Positions 16,863-25,878 are shown, numbered from the stretch's first letter. The stretch: 64,000 nt of DNA from QIAW01 sp035487295 (GCA_035487295.1 DATHMH010000012.1:62001-126000), one strand, 5' to 3'. Notes: generated by a model not told the origin, from the sequence alone. Numbers and translations: made by a program.

Positions 16863-19813
16863 ACAGATCTACCGCAAAGCGCCCAAAGAAACGACAAATA
16901 TCAGAGATTAGCCAAAGGACTGCTTATATAAAGACAGCTCCTATGTTGTCGGAACGTGATTATTTCCGCATCCGAGATTTTGAGTACGCGCAGCCTTTAT
17001 ACGATCTTGCCTTTCTTCTAGAAGTGGACGCCCTCGCCAAGGGCGCGGAAATTCCAAAATATCGAACATTCTCACTGTGGCGTGCGGGATACAGCATCGA
17101 TGGTTACGGAACGACCATTGACCGGTGGCTCGACGGAACCATCGGCAATGGGGATCTCGACTGTATACCGTCATCGCGAATTCGGCAGTATCTGACAAAT
17201 ATCAAGCTTAGCGGCTCGATTCCTGAACTTAGTGCATATCGGAGTGAGCAGTTCGAGCGCTGTTTACGCCTGCGGTCTGTGCGTGGCCTAGGTCCAAGCA
17301 AGATAGCACAGACGATATCGTCGAAAAGTCCCCCTGAAGAATGGCTTAATCAGGCCACAACGAACGGCAATCTTAGCCGGCATCGAATTACCGAACTGTA
17401 TAACGGCGACAATCCAGGTCCGTGGCAAACGGCGCATATTGTGCCGCCTCTGTTGCGCTTTCTTCATACGATGGAAGAGTGCTATGGCCGGAGACTCGGA
17501 TGGCAGCTTTCGGGAATCCCGGATCCATTTGAGCCGATCACTACAACGATTCACGCGACAGCAAACAGCGTGGGGAGGGCCGTTGAGAGCGCCATCGACA
17601 AAGCGCTTGAACGAGAAAAGCATTTTCATCGTGCTTCATGCCAGAGCAATGACAGCATCAGAATTAAACATCAGATGGGGTGGGGTTTTGTCATCGAGGC
17701 AAATCGTAAGCAAGACAAACTGCAGCACGTTTCCGAATGGGTGGAGAAGCTTGATCCCTTGGCTTCATCGTCTGGTAACGCTGTCCTGTCAGATTTGCAC
17801 CTGCATACTGCCTGGTCGGATGGAAATGCTTCTGTAAACACAATGGCAGTTGCGGCCGTTAGCAGCGGCCTGAAGTATTTTGCAGTCACCGATCACAGTC
17901 GATCTAGTAAGCTACAAGGCGGCTTAACACCACCTCTTTGGCTGCGCCAGGCAAACGCACTGACCCTGGCGAAGCCCATCTGTCCTGTTTTGCACGGCGT
18001 TGAGGTGGACATTCTCAAAGACGGCACGCTCGATCTTCCGCACTCTCTCTTGTCTGCGGCGGATCTTGTTGTTGCCTCTGTTCACTCCAATTGGGAAGAC
18101 GATGCACGGGCAAACACGGATCGACTCTTAGAGGCGATTGAATCTGGATGTGTTGATATACTTGCCCACCCGACATCTGCTGTTGTTGGGACGCCTGGAG
18201 CGCCGGACTATGTTCGTAGTCCGGCAAATGTCTATTGGGATGAGGTTTTCGAACGATGTGCTCTTTGGCGTGTTGCAGTTGAACTGAATTGCTTCCCGTC
18301 GCGGCTTGACCTGCCATTACATCTCTTGCGAAAAGCGATAGCGACAGGTTGCCCAATTTCAATTGGTTCAGATGCCCACGCTCGTTCCCATTTAGTCAAC
18401 CGCCGGTTGGGCGAGGCAGCCCTACGTCAACTAGATGCTCCTCTTGTGCTAAATCGCCTCACCTTCGATGAGCTTAGACAGTGGATTAGGCAGAGTAGAG
18501 CGAAGCGCAGACATCTTCCACGGACCGCAAGGCTCTCTGTGCAAGCAGAGCTGCCTTTTAGAACGGACGCCAGCGCGAGCCCGCATTTGTTTGCTGCCCG
18601 AATACGCCCGCCTCAAAAAATCCCGGCTGGATCACGGGTAATAGGTGTCGACCTAACTGCGGGGGACAAAGCAACCGGGATCGCACTTCTTGATGGCTGG
18701 TCCGTAAGTACATGTTCCTTATTCTCTGATGAAGAAATTGTTGCATACGTCAAGAAGCATAAACCTGCGATCGTTAGCATTGACTCACCGCTGGGCTTAC
18801 CGGGAGGGGGCGATTCCATAGATCCGAATGCAGGAATCATGCGAGTGGCGGAACATGATCTGGCAAGTATCGGCATTCCGGCATACCCTTCGTTAATTGA
18901 TTCTATGCGGAACTTAACACTGCGGGGCATTCGTCTCCGCCGAACAATTGAACGGTTGCCGTCAGCGCCGAAAGTTATTGAATCGTATCCAGGCGCAGCT
19001 CAGGACATACTTTGTATTCCCCGCAAACAGAAAAGTCTTGGCTTATTGCGTGAAGGACTATGCCGCTTGGGACTGAAGGGCACGGGGCTAGAAACACGCT
19101 CGCACGACGAAATGGACGCAATTACCTCAGCAATCGTTGGGCGATATTTCGAATCAGGTTCCTTTGAGCCAATGGGTATTCCCAGCGAAGCGCAACTTAT
19201 TGTTCCGAAAATAGGGCCACTTGCATTCGACATCAACCCGGTAATCTGTCTTGCAGGCAAAACCGGTGCAGGCAAGTCCGTTGTCGCACGCTATCTCAGC
19301 GTGTTCTATGGATTTGAGTGGATTCGAACACGGAATGTGATTCGTGATCTTCTGATTGAAGACCAAGGTGCACCGCCGGACAAACGACTATTCCAGCAAA
19401 CAATCAACATAGACGCAGTTTCAGAGAAGCATCTGCGAGAGTTTGGAGCCCTTATTTTGGACGTCCACAAACAGGTTCCGTTGCGCAATAAACTTGCAAA
19501 AACGATCAAAGGGATCAATGCGCCCATAATCGTCGATTCCATTCGCGATATCGTCGATATTGATCGCAATGCGTTGGATGGTAGACCATTGATTACTTGG
19601 TTTGTGGACTGCAATGACACGATTATTCGACAACGACTGGAAAAGAGAAGCACGATAGGTGAGAAACGCCTAAACTCTGCGAGTCCTGTAGACCGTACGG
19701 CGACGATCATTCGAAATGTTGCCGATCAGATTGTTGCTAATTTCGGTTCGCTTGAGGAATTGAGATGGCGAATTGATGATCAGCTTTTCAAGGTTCTATC
19801 AATTCATCATTGA
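16859..19813 (+). CDS. PolX-like HhH + PHP + DUF429 + P-loop kinase fusion, 984 aa
   Basis: Domains in order: residues 40-150 match the 8-kDa/HhH region of bacterial PolX (SVRGLGPSKIAQTI). Residues 160-300 occupy the polymerase-palm position but show no GSxRR or DxD motif, so polymerase activity is probably lost. Residues 311-545 form a PolX-type PHP domain with metal ligands H314, H316, D321, D345-H346, E382, H409, H437, D505 and H507. Residues 592-785 are a DUF429 RNase H-fold domain (GVDLTAG, SIDSPLG, ESYPGA, SHDEMDA). Residues 794-984 are a nucleotide-kinase-like P-loop domain (AGKTGAGKS, VDSIRD). GTG start, 4-nt overlap with the kinase gene before it; its 3' end overlaps the convergent AAA+ gene by 7 nt. 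Predicted: cytosolic nuclease/phosphoesterase plus (d)NMP kinase. The architecture is unfamiliar to me. Confidence 0.8.
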   Translation: MNRSTAKRPKKRQISEISQRTAYIKTAPMLSERDYFRIRDFEYAQPLYDLAFLLEVDALAKGAEIPKYRTFSLWRAGYSIDGYGTTIDRWLDGTIGNGDLDCIPSSRIRQYLTNIKLSGSIPELSAYRSEQFERCLRLRSVRGLGPSKIAQTISSKSPPEEWLNQATTNGNLSRHRITELYNGDNPGPWQTAHIVPPLLRFLHTMEECYGRRLGWQLSGIPDPFEPITTTIHATANSVGRAVESAIDKALEREKHFHRASCQSNDSIRIKHQMGWGFVIEANRKQDKLQHVSEWVEKLDPLASSSGNAVLSDLHLHTAWSDGNASVNTMAVAAVSSGLKYFAVTDHSRSSKLQGGLTPPLWLRQANALTLAKPICPVLHGVEVDILKDGTLDLPHSLLSAADLVVASVHSNWEDDARANTDRLLEAIESGCVDILAHPTSAVVGTPGAPDYVRSPANVYWDEVFERCALWRVAVELNCFPSRLDLPLHLLRKAIATGCPISIGSDAHARSHLVNRRLGEAALRQLDAPLVLNRLTFDELRQWIRQSRAKRRHLPRTARLSVQAELPFRTDASASPHLFAARIRPPQKIPAGSRVIGVDLTAGDKATGIALLDGWSVSTCSLFSDEEIVAYVKKHKPAIVSIDSPLGLPGGGDSIDPNAGIMRVAEHDLASIGIPAYPSLIDSMRNLTLRGIRLRRTIERLPSAPKVIESYPGAAQDILCIPRKQKSLGLLREGLCRLGLKGTGLETRSHDEMDAITSAIVGRYFESGSFEPMGIPSEAQLIVPKIGPLAFDINPVICLAGKTGAGKSVVARYLSVFYGFEWIRTRNVIRDLLIEDQGAPPDKRLFQQTINIDAVSEKHLREFGALILDVHKQVPLRNKLAKTIKGINAPIIVDSIRDIVDIDRNALDGRPLITWFVDCNDTIIRQRLEKRSTIGEKRLNSASPVDRTATIIRNVADQIVANFGSLEELRWRIDDQLFKVLSIHH

Positions 19814-21879
19814 AGACGCGATTCCGTTTGATCGTTCTCGTACCGCTTATATGTATCGTCGTCCTCTCTTAAGGTTACATACTTGCTGAACCTGATCAGT
19901 TGTTCTTGGAAGTCAGCGGAGGTAACGTCACGTATTGCATCCAGTGTCGAGCTGCCGTGAGCAGCGAGACTGTTAAAGAAGTTACCTGTCTCCTGAACCG
20001 TTAATAGGTCTAGCTGCTTCAATTGCGTTTTGTCGAGCTTCTTCGCGACTGACGTAAGCTTCTTCCGGGCTACGGCAACCTCACCTGTGGTGGCCTCGGC
20101 TGGCAGAAATTTATCTATCCTACGAAGCTTCTCCTCCCAAGAAGGTGGACCGACGCAAAGCAGTACATCGAATCTCCCTGGCCGCTTTATCGCGGGGTCA
20201 AATCCCTCTTGATAATTAGTAGCGAATAAGAAGATCAAAGAAGCCTGGTCGTGAAGGGCAGCAAGTTTCGGGAGCATGCTCGTTGTTAGAAATTGGCTAG
20301 TTAAGTCGATTCGCTGGCCATCACGAGTTCTCACTAGCGCATCCATTTCATCAAATAACACTACAACCGCTGACAGATCTTGAAGGTCTCGAAAAATATC
20401 AGTTGCTCGGCTGTAGATGTTTTCGATGCCGTTACTAAGGAAGTGCGATGGATCAATGAGGAGAAGAGGCCACCCCAGCTTCGCCGCCAGAGCACGAGCA
20501 AGGCGCGTCTTAGATGTTCCTGGGGGGCCAAATAGTAGGGCCGAGATCCGCCCTTCAATCTTATTGCCAGAAAATGGTTTATATTTTGCCGCCGTAGTCA
20601 CAATCTGCTTCTCGAGAACGGTTCTTACTGTAGTTTTTGACATACTGCCTTGGAGACGCACATCCATGTCAAGCAAGTTGTTCCAAGGGTTCGAATCGAG
20701 GACTGCAGGGGGTACCTTGTACTCACGAAGGATAGCAGCTTGCGCCTTAGTAGAAAGGACATGTTGCAATTCCCAGAGAAACATGTGCACGACTGCGGTG
20801 GCCCACGACTCCGGTTTTCCTGCGTTTAGCGAGTCGAGTTCTCCTCCCGAATTCCACCCGTGGTAAGTGCGCCCATTCACCGAATACTTAAGTCGGTTGT
20901 CAACACACCAAGTGAGAGCGTGATCCAGCCTCTGGAGGGTCGGAGACATTGCCAAAAAACTCGATGCACCATAACCAAATTCGGCTAGCACCGCTTCCAA
21001 CATTTCATATGTAAAGCAGAAGTTCGATCCGGCCTTAGGATAGTGAAAGAGCGGGAAGTACTTTGGCCAAATGCCCGACGGACTCTGCTTATCAAACAAG
21101 ACCTTAATACCGTGCTGAAGCTCGACGCTGGATGGCAACAACTTTAGACATGAACCTATTACTGAGGATTTTGATGTATCTGCAATCGTGCGGAGCCGTG
21201 AGCACAAGGAGGCCGCCATAGCCATTGCGACTGGATCCATCAATGCCTCGTGTTGGGCGACAACCAAAGAACGCTGTCTATTGAATTCCTCTCGTGCCCA
21301 GTCACAAAGCGAGCGCCACTGTCCTATACCGAGCCTGATCTCGCCACGATCAATACCGTCAACAAACCAGTAAACAACGGCCGCTGAAGGGGGATATTTA
21401 CTTATTCCAAACCGCTTAATGTCACGTGAGAGCCATGTGGCGATCTCACTTAGAGTAACGTTCCCGAGGGGGTTATAACGTCGCTTCTTCGTGTAAGCGA
21501 AGTCGGAATCAATAACCCCCGCGTCGACGAGCAGCCCAAACGTGCGGATGACCAAGACTGTGGAAAAAGCGTTGTTCAGACCAAGGCCTGAGCTTCTCCA
21601 ACTGGCATTGAAGACCCTCTCAAATGCTCGTTTAGCCTGCTCTTTCGGGTCTTCGCCGTAAACTCGATGAAACTGCTTGCTCAACGTCAGAGACATTAAA
21701 CACGAACAAGTACTGGTTACTTTTACGTCACCGCGTGTTGACGGTTGCTCTGGGAGCCGGCGAAAGGTTAGGTTGTCAGTAGCGTTCAAGAACGCGGCAA
21801 GGTCTTCGAATTGATGCGAGAGTAACTTCAACGCATCGGTGCCCAAGCGGCGTATAGCTGCCAGGTCAAGATCGGACAT
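19807..21879 (-). CDS. AAA+ ATPase with N-terminal alpha/alpha-toroid-like domain, 690 aa
   Basis: The C-terminal AAA+ module is complete: Walker A GPPGTSKT (451-458), Walker B VVVLFDEMDAL (about 505-515), sensor-1 ATN (553-555) and arginine finger region KRPGRFD (565-571), close to FtsH/classical AAA. Residues 50-380 are all-helical with recurring terpenoid-cyclase/prenyltransferase-like signatures (STCSCLMSL; SPSGIWPKYFPLF; GWNSGGELDS; ESWATAVVHMFLWEL), suggesting an alpha/alpha barrel. The start overlaps the end of the PurA-like gene by 14 nt, so the two are coupled. Predicted: cytosolic ATP-driven remodeller or sensor, with the toroid as ligand- or substrate-binding part. No protease or nuclease motif is present. 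The partner is unknown; the PurA-like enzyme is the obvious candidate. Confidence 0.8.
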   Translation of the reverse strand: MSDLDLAAIRRLGTDALKLLSHQFEDLAAFLNATDNLTFRRLPEQPSTRGDVKVTSTCSCLMSLTLSKQFHRVYGEDPKEQAKRAFERVFNASWRSSGLGLNNAFSTVLVIRTFGLLVDAGVIDSDFAYTKKRRYNPLGNVTLSEIATWLSRDIKRFGISKYPPSAAVVYWFVDGIDRGEIRLGIGQWRSLCDWAREEFNRQRSLVVAQHEALMDPVAMAMAASLCSRLRTIADTSKSSVIGSCLKLLPSSVELQHGIKVLFDKQSPSGIWPKYFPLFHYPKAGSNFCFTYEMLEAVLAEFGYGASSFLAMSPTLQRLDHALTWCVDNRLKYSVNGRTYHGWNSGGELDSLNAGKPESWATAVVHMFLWELQHVLSTKAQAAILREYKVPPAVLDSNPWNNLLDMDVRLQGSMSKTTVRTVLEKQIVTTAAKYKPFSGNKIEGRISALLFGPPGTSKTRLARALAAKLGWPLLLIDPSHFLSNGIENIYSRATDIFRDLQDLSAVVVLFDEMDALVRTRDGQRIDLTSQFLTTSMLPKLAALHDQASLIFLFATNYQEGFDPAIKRPGRFDVLLCVGPPSWEEKLRRIDKFLPAEATTGEVAVARKKLTSVAKKLDKTQLKQLDLLTVQETGNFFNSLAAHGSSTLDAIRDVTSADFQEQLIRFSKYVTLREDDDTYKRYENDQTESRLQ

Positions 21880-22933
21880 GCAGGAATTCCAGTTGCCGTA
21901 TTGTGGAATTCATGAGGGCTGCGTCAGCGGTTCGAAAGCCAGTTCCCCCAAATTCAACAGGTACGCCTGTTGCAAGTTCAATCTGCTCTACAAACTGGTG
22001 GGCTTTTCTTGTTAGCATGCTTGATTCTGTCACCCCGGTATTCGCATAGTCGAGTCGATCCAATCCCATTACTGCCAAACTGGTCGGGCGATTGTACTGC
22101 CACGCCAGCTTTGCCAATTCGATGTCGAAATGTGCAACACGACGTAGACGCTTGGTGACGGATGTATATTCGGGATAAACCTGTGGAGCGCCGGAGATCC
22201 GGCAAATCTCCTCCCATGAGATTTCGTTAGAAAAAGGCCCACTCGCTCCTCCCACTCTGATCGGGAATGTCCGAATCACCATGACGACCTTGTCGATTTG
22301 CCGGGGAGACAGCCCAACCTCCATTGCAAACCCAGCCGCTGTCGTGTCTCGTGAAGTAACAAAGGGATAGCTCGGCCCGTGCAAAAGCGACAACGCAAAT
22401 CCTTGAGTGCCTTCGACAATAACGTGGCCACCTTCATCGAGAACATTGTGGAGCGCGTGAGCAACCGTTTCGATGCGACAACGCGCATCTAGCGCATCGG
22501 AATCTTTGACCAAAGGCACTTCCGTCCTCCGGGACATCCGTCGAACCAGTGCTGCTCCTGTCCCGGAGCAAGTACTAGCTATGTCCTTCAATTCGCGACG
22601 TTCAGCTTCGCGATCCTGCTCCGTAACGAGTACAGCACGCGGATCGACGATAATCCGACTCCGGTCAATATTCAGCAAGTCCAGTTCTTGGATGAGTACC
22701 GCTTCATCGACGGCACAGCCGGCAGCAAGACAAAAAATAGCGCTCTGCGGGTCCGTGCAACACGGAACTTGCCGAAGAATGACATCTTTGCCATCAATGG
22801 TTACCGTGTGCCCAGAATTCGGGCCGCCACAGCGGACAAGCCAAGGGGATTGTAAACGGCGAGCCAAAAGAGCGACGACTTTGCCTTTCCCCTCAGATCC
22901 GTATTGGCCGCCTACAACAATGGTTGCTGGCAT
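21866..22933 (-). CDS. PurZ/PurZ0-like adenylosuccinate synthetase homologue (catalytic Asp13 replaced by Ser)
   Basis: The fold and order are those of PurA: GGQYGSEGKGKVV at the N-terminus, GPNSGHTVTI (H42, PurA H41), SGTGAALVRRMSRR, VEGTQGFALSLLHG, PFVTSRDTTAAG, RTFPIRVGG, EYTSVTKRLRRV and a GTP-base LDRLDY region. In PurA the first loop reads GDEGKGK; here Ser13 replaces the catalytic Asp13. That change is known in phage PurZ, which joins aspartate to dGMP on the way to 2-aminoadenine (Z) nucleotides. Length, 355 against about 430 in bacterial PurA, also fits PurZ. GAGGGTG lies 3-4 nt before the ATG. The gene overlaps the AAA+ gene and shares the cluster with a dGK-like kinase. Housekeeping PurA is unlikely. 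Product identity is inferred. Confidence 0.8.
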   Translation of the reverse strand: MPATIVVGGQYGSEGKGKVVALLARRLQSPWLVRCGGPNSGHTVTIDGKDVILRQVPCCTDPQSAIFCLAAGCAVDEAVLIQELDLLNIDRSRIIVDPRAVLVTEQDREAERRELKDIASTCSGTGAALVRRMSRRTEVPLVKDSDALDARCRIETVAHALHNVLDEGGHVIVEGTQGFALSLLHGPSYPFVTSRDTTAAGFAMEVGLSPRQIDKVVMVIRTFPIRVGGASGPFSNEISWEEICRISGAPQVYPEYTSVTKRLRRVAHFDIELAKLAWQYNRPTSLAVMGLDRLDYANTGVTESSMLTRKAHQFVEQIELATGVPVEFGGTGFRTADAALMNSTIRQLEFLHVRS

Positions 22934-23151
22934 AACACCCTCGGGACGTTCAGTTTACAAACTTCATCTTAAAGTACCATCCATTTTTGCAAAGAATCAT
23001 TGAATCTTCAATTACTTTGGCGGCACGGGTTCACAACTTCGTTCAAGGGTTCAAGAAAAACCTCGGACTGTTGCAGAGAACAGCCGCACACTTAAGTTCA
23101 GCAGCCAAGGCTTCAAAGAAGACTAACGTTCTGAGCTGTCGCGCCTAAGCT

Positions 23152-23619
23152 TTACGCCTGCGGGCATCCCTTAACATCTCGACCAGGCATTCGGGTAAGT
23201 AAAACCTTGAGTTCTGGGCTATCCTTGGACAATCGCTTAAAGAATTGGGGAGGATGAAAGCATCGCGCTCGGCGACGAATTTCATTCAGAGCGACCGTCG
23301 GCTCAAGCATCTGAACGGACTCAAAAACAATGGCACAACCAGTACTCACCCCCACAAAGTATTCCTGAAAATCGGCGAGCGTGACAGCTGAGTCTTTTCG
23401 AAATTGTTTCCACAGTTGAGCTGGGGCAGCTGTAACAATTTCTCTTACCACGCCTACAGCAGGGAAATTCGCCTGCGGCGCTTTCGCATAGATCCATACG
23501 CGCGTTCCCGGCGAAACGTTAACTGCCCTGCGGCGCAGCTCTACCGTCTTACGACCGCTAAGCACGTGATCAACATATGGTTGCGAAAGCGAGATGAGTA
23601 TGTCCGTCCGTTCAGACAT
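23152..23619 (-). CDS. ASCH-domain protein, 155 aa
   Basis: The start is placed at ATG 23619, preceded by a strong GAGAAGGAAGG Shine-Dalgarno. The protein begins with the ASCH/PUA-like hallmark: ISLSQPYVDHVLSGRKTVELRRR, containing the G-x-K-x-x-E-x-R core, then GTRVWIYAKAP and a C-terminal helical extension with ECH-type residues (RARCFHPPQFFKRL). ASCH domains are thought to bind RNA or modified nucleotides, and some are nucleases or amidohydrolases. The gene overlaps the upstream GNAT-PIN gene by 8 nt, so it is translationally coupled to it. A role in recognising nucleic acid or modified nucleosides in the same system is inferred. Confidence 0.75.
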   Translation of the reverse strand: MSERTDILISLSQPYVDHVLSGRKTVELRRRAVNVSPGTRVWIYAKAPQANFPAVGVVREIVTAAPAQLWKQFRKDSAVTLADFQEYFVGVSTGCAIVFESVQMLEPTVALNEIRRRARCFHPPQFFKRLSKDSPELKVLLTRMPGRDVKGCPQA

Positions 23620-25828
23620 GCGGCCTTCCTTCTCGGATAACAGACCTAAGACCGTCCGCACTGACTGTAATTGCACTGACGAGGTTTGCATTGTTGATGC
23701 AGCCAAATCTTTTCAATCGCTTGAAGGAAATCGGATTCTGAAAGATCATGAGATTGTCAAAAGTGGTGACGGCTATCTTGTCATCTGCCGTGAGTTGCTC
23801 AATTTCGCCTTCATCCAACACCCCATGACGAAGAAGTTGTCCTGAGATCGTTGGCTTGCTCGCAATAATGGTTTCCAGAATCCGGCACACTGCTATTGCA
23901 CACGACCTCCCGTGTTCGCTTCCAGACTCATAGAATACGAGTGGCACACCGCTCCTAAACAACCGGGCATTTCTGGTAGAGCTGTAGTAAATACGCTCAG
24001 ATGAAAGGATTGCACTCGGCGAAGGAATTAGGCACATTTGGCTCGCTGAACCCAGCAAATCATCAGCAAAGCTGCGCCGTATGGGAGCTATTACACCTGG
24101 TCGTTTGTCCAGCAAGACCAGAGTCGGACCAAGGATAGTCTCGAGGGTGTTCAATGCCACTGTTCCACGACGTGCAACAGACTCGAATTTCACTGTCTGG
24201 TTTTCACCAGTAAATGTCGGAAGTGTAGCTTCCAAGGTTAGGCTAGCGACATTTTTCAACCATGCAGCCACCACAGGCCAGTCTCTTGGCTCAATGGCTC
24301 GACCTAAACAGGCCTTCCAAAGAGTCCCGACCGAACTACCATCGTTCGAAGAGGGGGCAAAACCCTTCAGACTCGCGAGGGCCTGACCTGTGACCTGCCC
24401 CTTGGGGAACTGCAGACTCAGTAGCACTTCGCCTTGTTTGCTTGCTTCACGGCAGATGCGGTCGAGCAGGATGTCTAACGCAGTCTCCAGGGCCGGGTGT
24501 TCTTCATTTGCGACACATCGTATGTGCGCGACTGGATGTAAACCGCTTAGGCAATCCCATGCAGCCGCACAAATAATATCCTTTTCAGAAGATGCGATGA
24601 TTCGCTTGCGAGTGACTAGGGATTGAGGTGGCGCCTCGAAGTGTGTTCGAAACTCTTCTGGAATCGTGAATTGAGCAAGGAATTCGTCCAAACCAGCTTG
24701 TTCCCTGGGCGAAACTTCTCGGAGGCTAAGTGCCGAACCCGACACTCTAGTGTCTGTTCTTGTCAGCGGTTCTTTCAAAGTTTTGACAGCGTCAGCAAAT
24801 TTGCTTACATCCATTACCCGAAGACCGTACTTCTGATAAAACTGGTGCTGCTCGCGAAGAAAAGCGCGCTCGTTCGTAACAAAGCCAGCCAGAGTGTGAT
24901 AGATGGCAGTGGCAAGATGGATCAAGTCCGACCGATCCTGATGTCTCAACGGAACGGAACCTGGCCGACCCGGAAATGCAATCGCTTTTATCTCTGCAGT
25001 CAGCAGACTAAGCACGTCAGCAGGTGGGGCACCGATGGTGGGCAATTCTGAGGCAAATTCGAGGATTGGGTCGGATGCCGTTGTCGACGTCCTCCGCAAC
25101 TCAGCGACAAATTCTTCGGTTACCACTACTCGAATCAAGTTCCCCAGTCCTGCGCTAATGACCTTGGCTGCGTCATTTGCCCTGGGACGACGCCTTACGA
25201 CATCGAAGAACACATTGAGATCAATCGCATAGGTTGGAAGGCCGGTAGCAATGCGGGTGGCGAGGTTCAGCTCGGTATCCGGAACTGAATCAGGAATTCC
25301 GAACAGTGTGGATGTTCGCAACGGCTTGACCCTAACATTTATGGTTCGCCTCGTAGTTACGCCTCCAGGCTTCTGGCAGACGGTGGAAAAGCCCAAGCGT
25401 TCCCAAGCAGCGTTGGCGGGAAGATCATCGGCCACACGGGCGCGGATGCTGAGATAATTGTGTGGTTCGAGGCCATCAACCAAAGCGTTCACTAGCTTTC
25501 TTGCAATACCGCGAGATCTGTATTTCGGACAGACGTACAGCTGCAGGATCTTGGCGTTTGGAAAAGTGCGCGAAAACAGAAGATGCCCTACGTAATGGCT
25601 CGACCTAACATCATTCTCGACCGCAACAAGCAACCTACCCTCTCGAGCGGCATCGTCATAGACTTGCCCCGGGAAGAATCCGAGTGCATGCCTTTCTCTG
25701 TCAGCATTTTTTTGAGCCTCCTTCACAAAAGCACTCACGTCGGCATCGCGCCAATAGGTTTGCACGGTCTCTATGGAGCGCAGCGCGGCTGCAACCCTAC
25801 TGTGGCGGCTTGCGGACATGGACGGCAT
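23612..25828 (-). CDS. GNAT acetyltransferase + PIN + degenerate GNAT-like + PUA-like four-domain protein
   Basis: Counting from a GTG at 25873, residues 30-190 form a GNAT domain (YVCPKYRSRGIARKLVNALV is the acetyl-CoA loop). Residues 212-360 form a PIN domain with acidic residues at IDLNVF (D218), TEEF, DRSDLIHL (D313, D316) and VTNERAF. Residues 385-540 look like a second, degraded acetyltransferase. Residues 570-745 end with a PUA/EVE/ASCH-like module (GVPLVFYESGS, VTTFDNLMIF). The start is uncertain: the GTG at 25873 coincides with the predicted transcription start, so ATG 25828 is used. The gene heads a minus-strand series with ASCH, PurZ-like and AAA+ genes. Predicted: RNase (PIN) linked to acetyltransferase and nucleic-acid recognition, a toxin/effector-like combination. 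Confidence 0.75.
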   Translation of the reverse strand: MPSMSASRHSRVAAALRSIETVQTYWRDADVSAFVKEAQKNADRERHALGFFPGQVYDDAAREGRLLVAVENDVRSSHYVGHLLFSRTFPNAKILQLYVCPKYRSRGIARKLVNALVDGLEPHNYLSIRARVADDLPANAAWERLGFSTVCQKPGGVTTRRTINVRVKPLRTSTLFGIPDSVPDTELNLATRIATGLPTYAIDLNVFFDVVRRRPRANDAAKVISAGLGNLIRVVVTEEFVAELRRTSTTASDPILEFASELPTIGAPPADVLSLLTAEIKAIAFPGRPGSVPLRHQDRSDLIHLATAIYHTLAGFVTNERAFLREQHQFYQKYGLRVMDVSKFADAVKTLKEPLTRTDTRVSGSALSLREVSPREQAGLDEFLAQFTIPEEFRTHFEAPPQSLVTRKRIIASSEKDIICAAAWDCLSGLHPVAHIRCVANEEHPALETALDILLDRICREASKQGEVLLSLQFPKGQVTGQALASLKGFAPSSNDGSSVGTLWKACLGRAIEPRDWPVVAAWLKNVASLTLEATLPTFTGENQTVKFESVARRGTVALNTLETILGPTLVLLDKRPGVIAPIRRSFADDLLGSASQMCLIPSPSAILSSERIYYSSTRNARLFRSGVPLVFYESGSEHGRSCAIAVCRILETIIASKPTISGQLLRHGVLDEGEIEQLTADDKIAVTTFDNLMIFQNPISFKRLKRFGCINNANLVSAITVSADGLRSVIREGRPHV

Positions 25829-25878
25829 TACGTTGAGCAGAATTGTACAACGTAGCACGAAGCCAAATAGCACGAGAG

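Noticed and set aside
21866..22933. Housekeeping adenylosuccinate synthetase (purA)
   Set aside because: The catalytic Asp13 is Ser, the protein is short, and the context is an accessory cluster.
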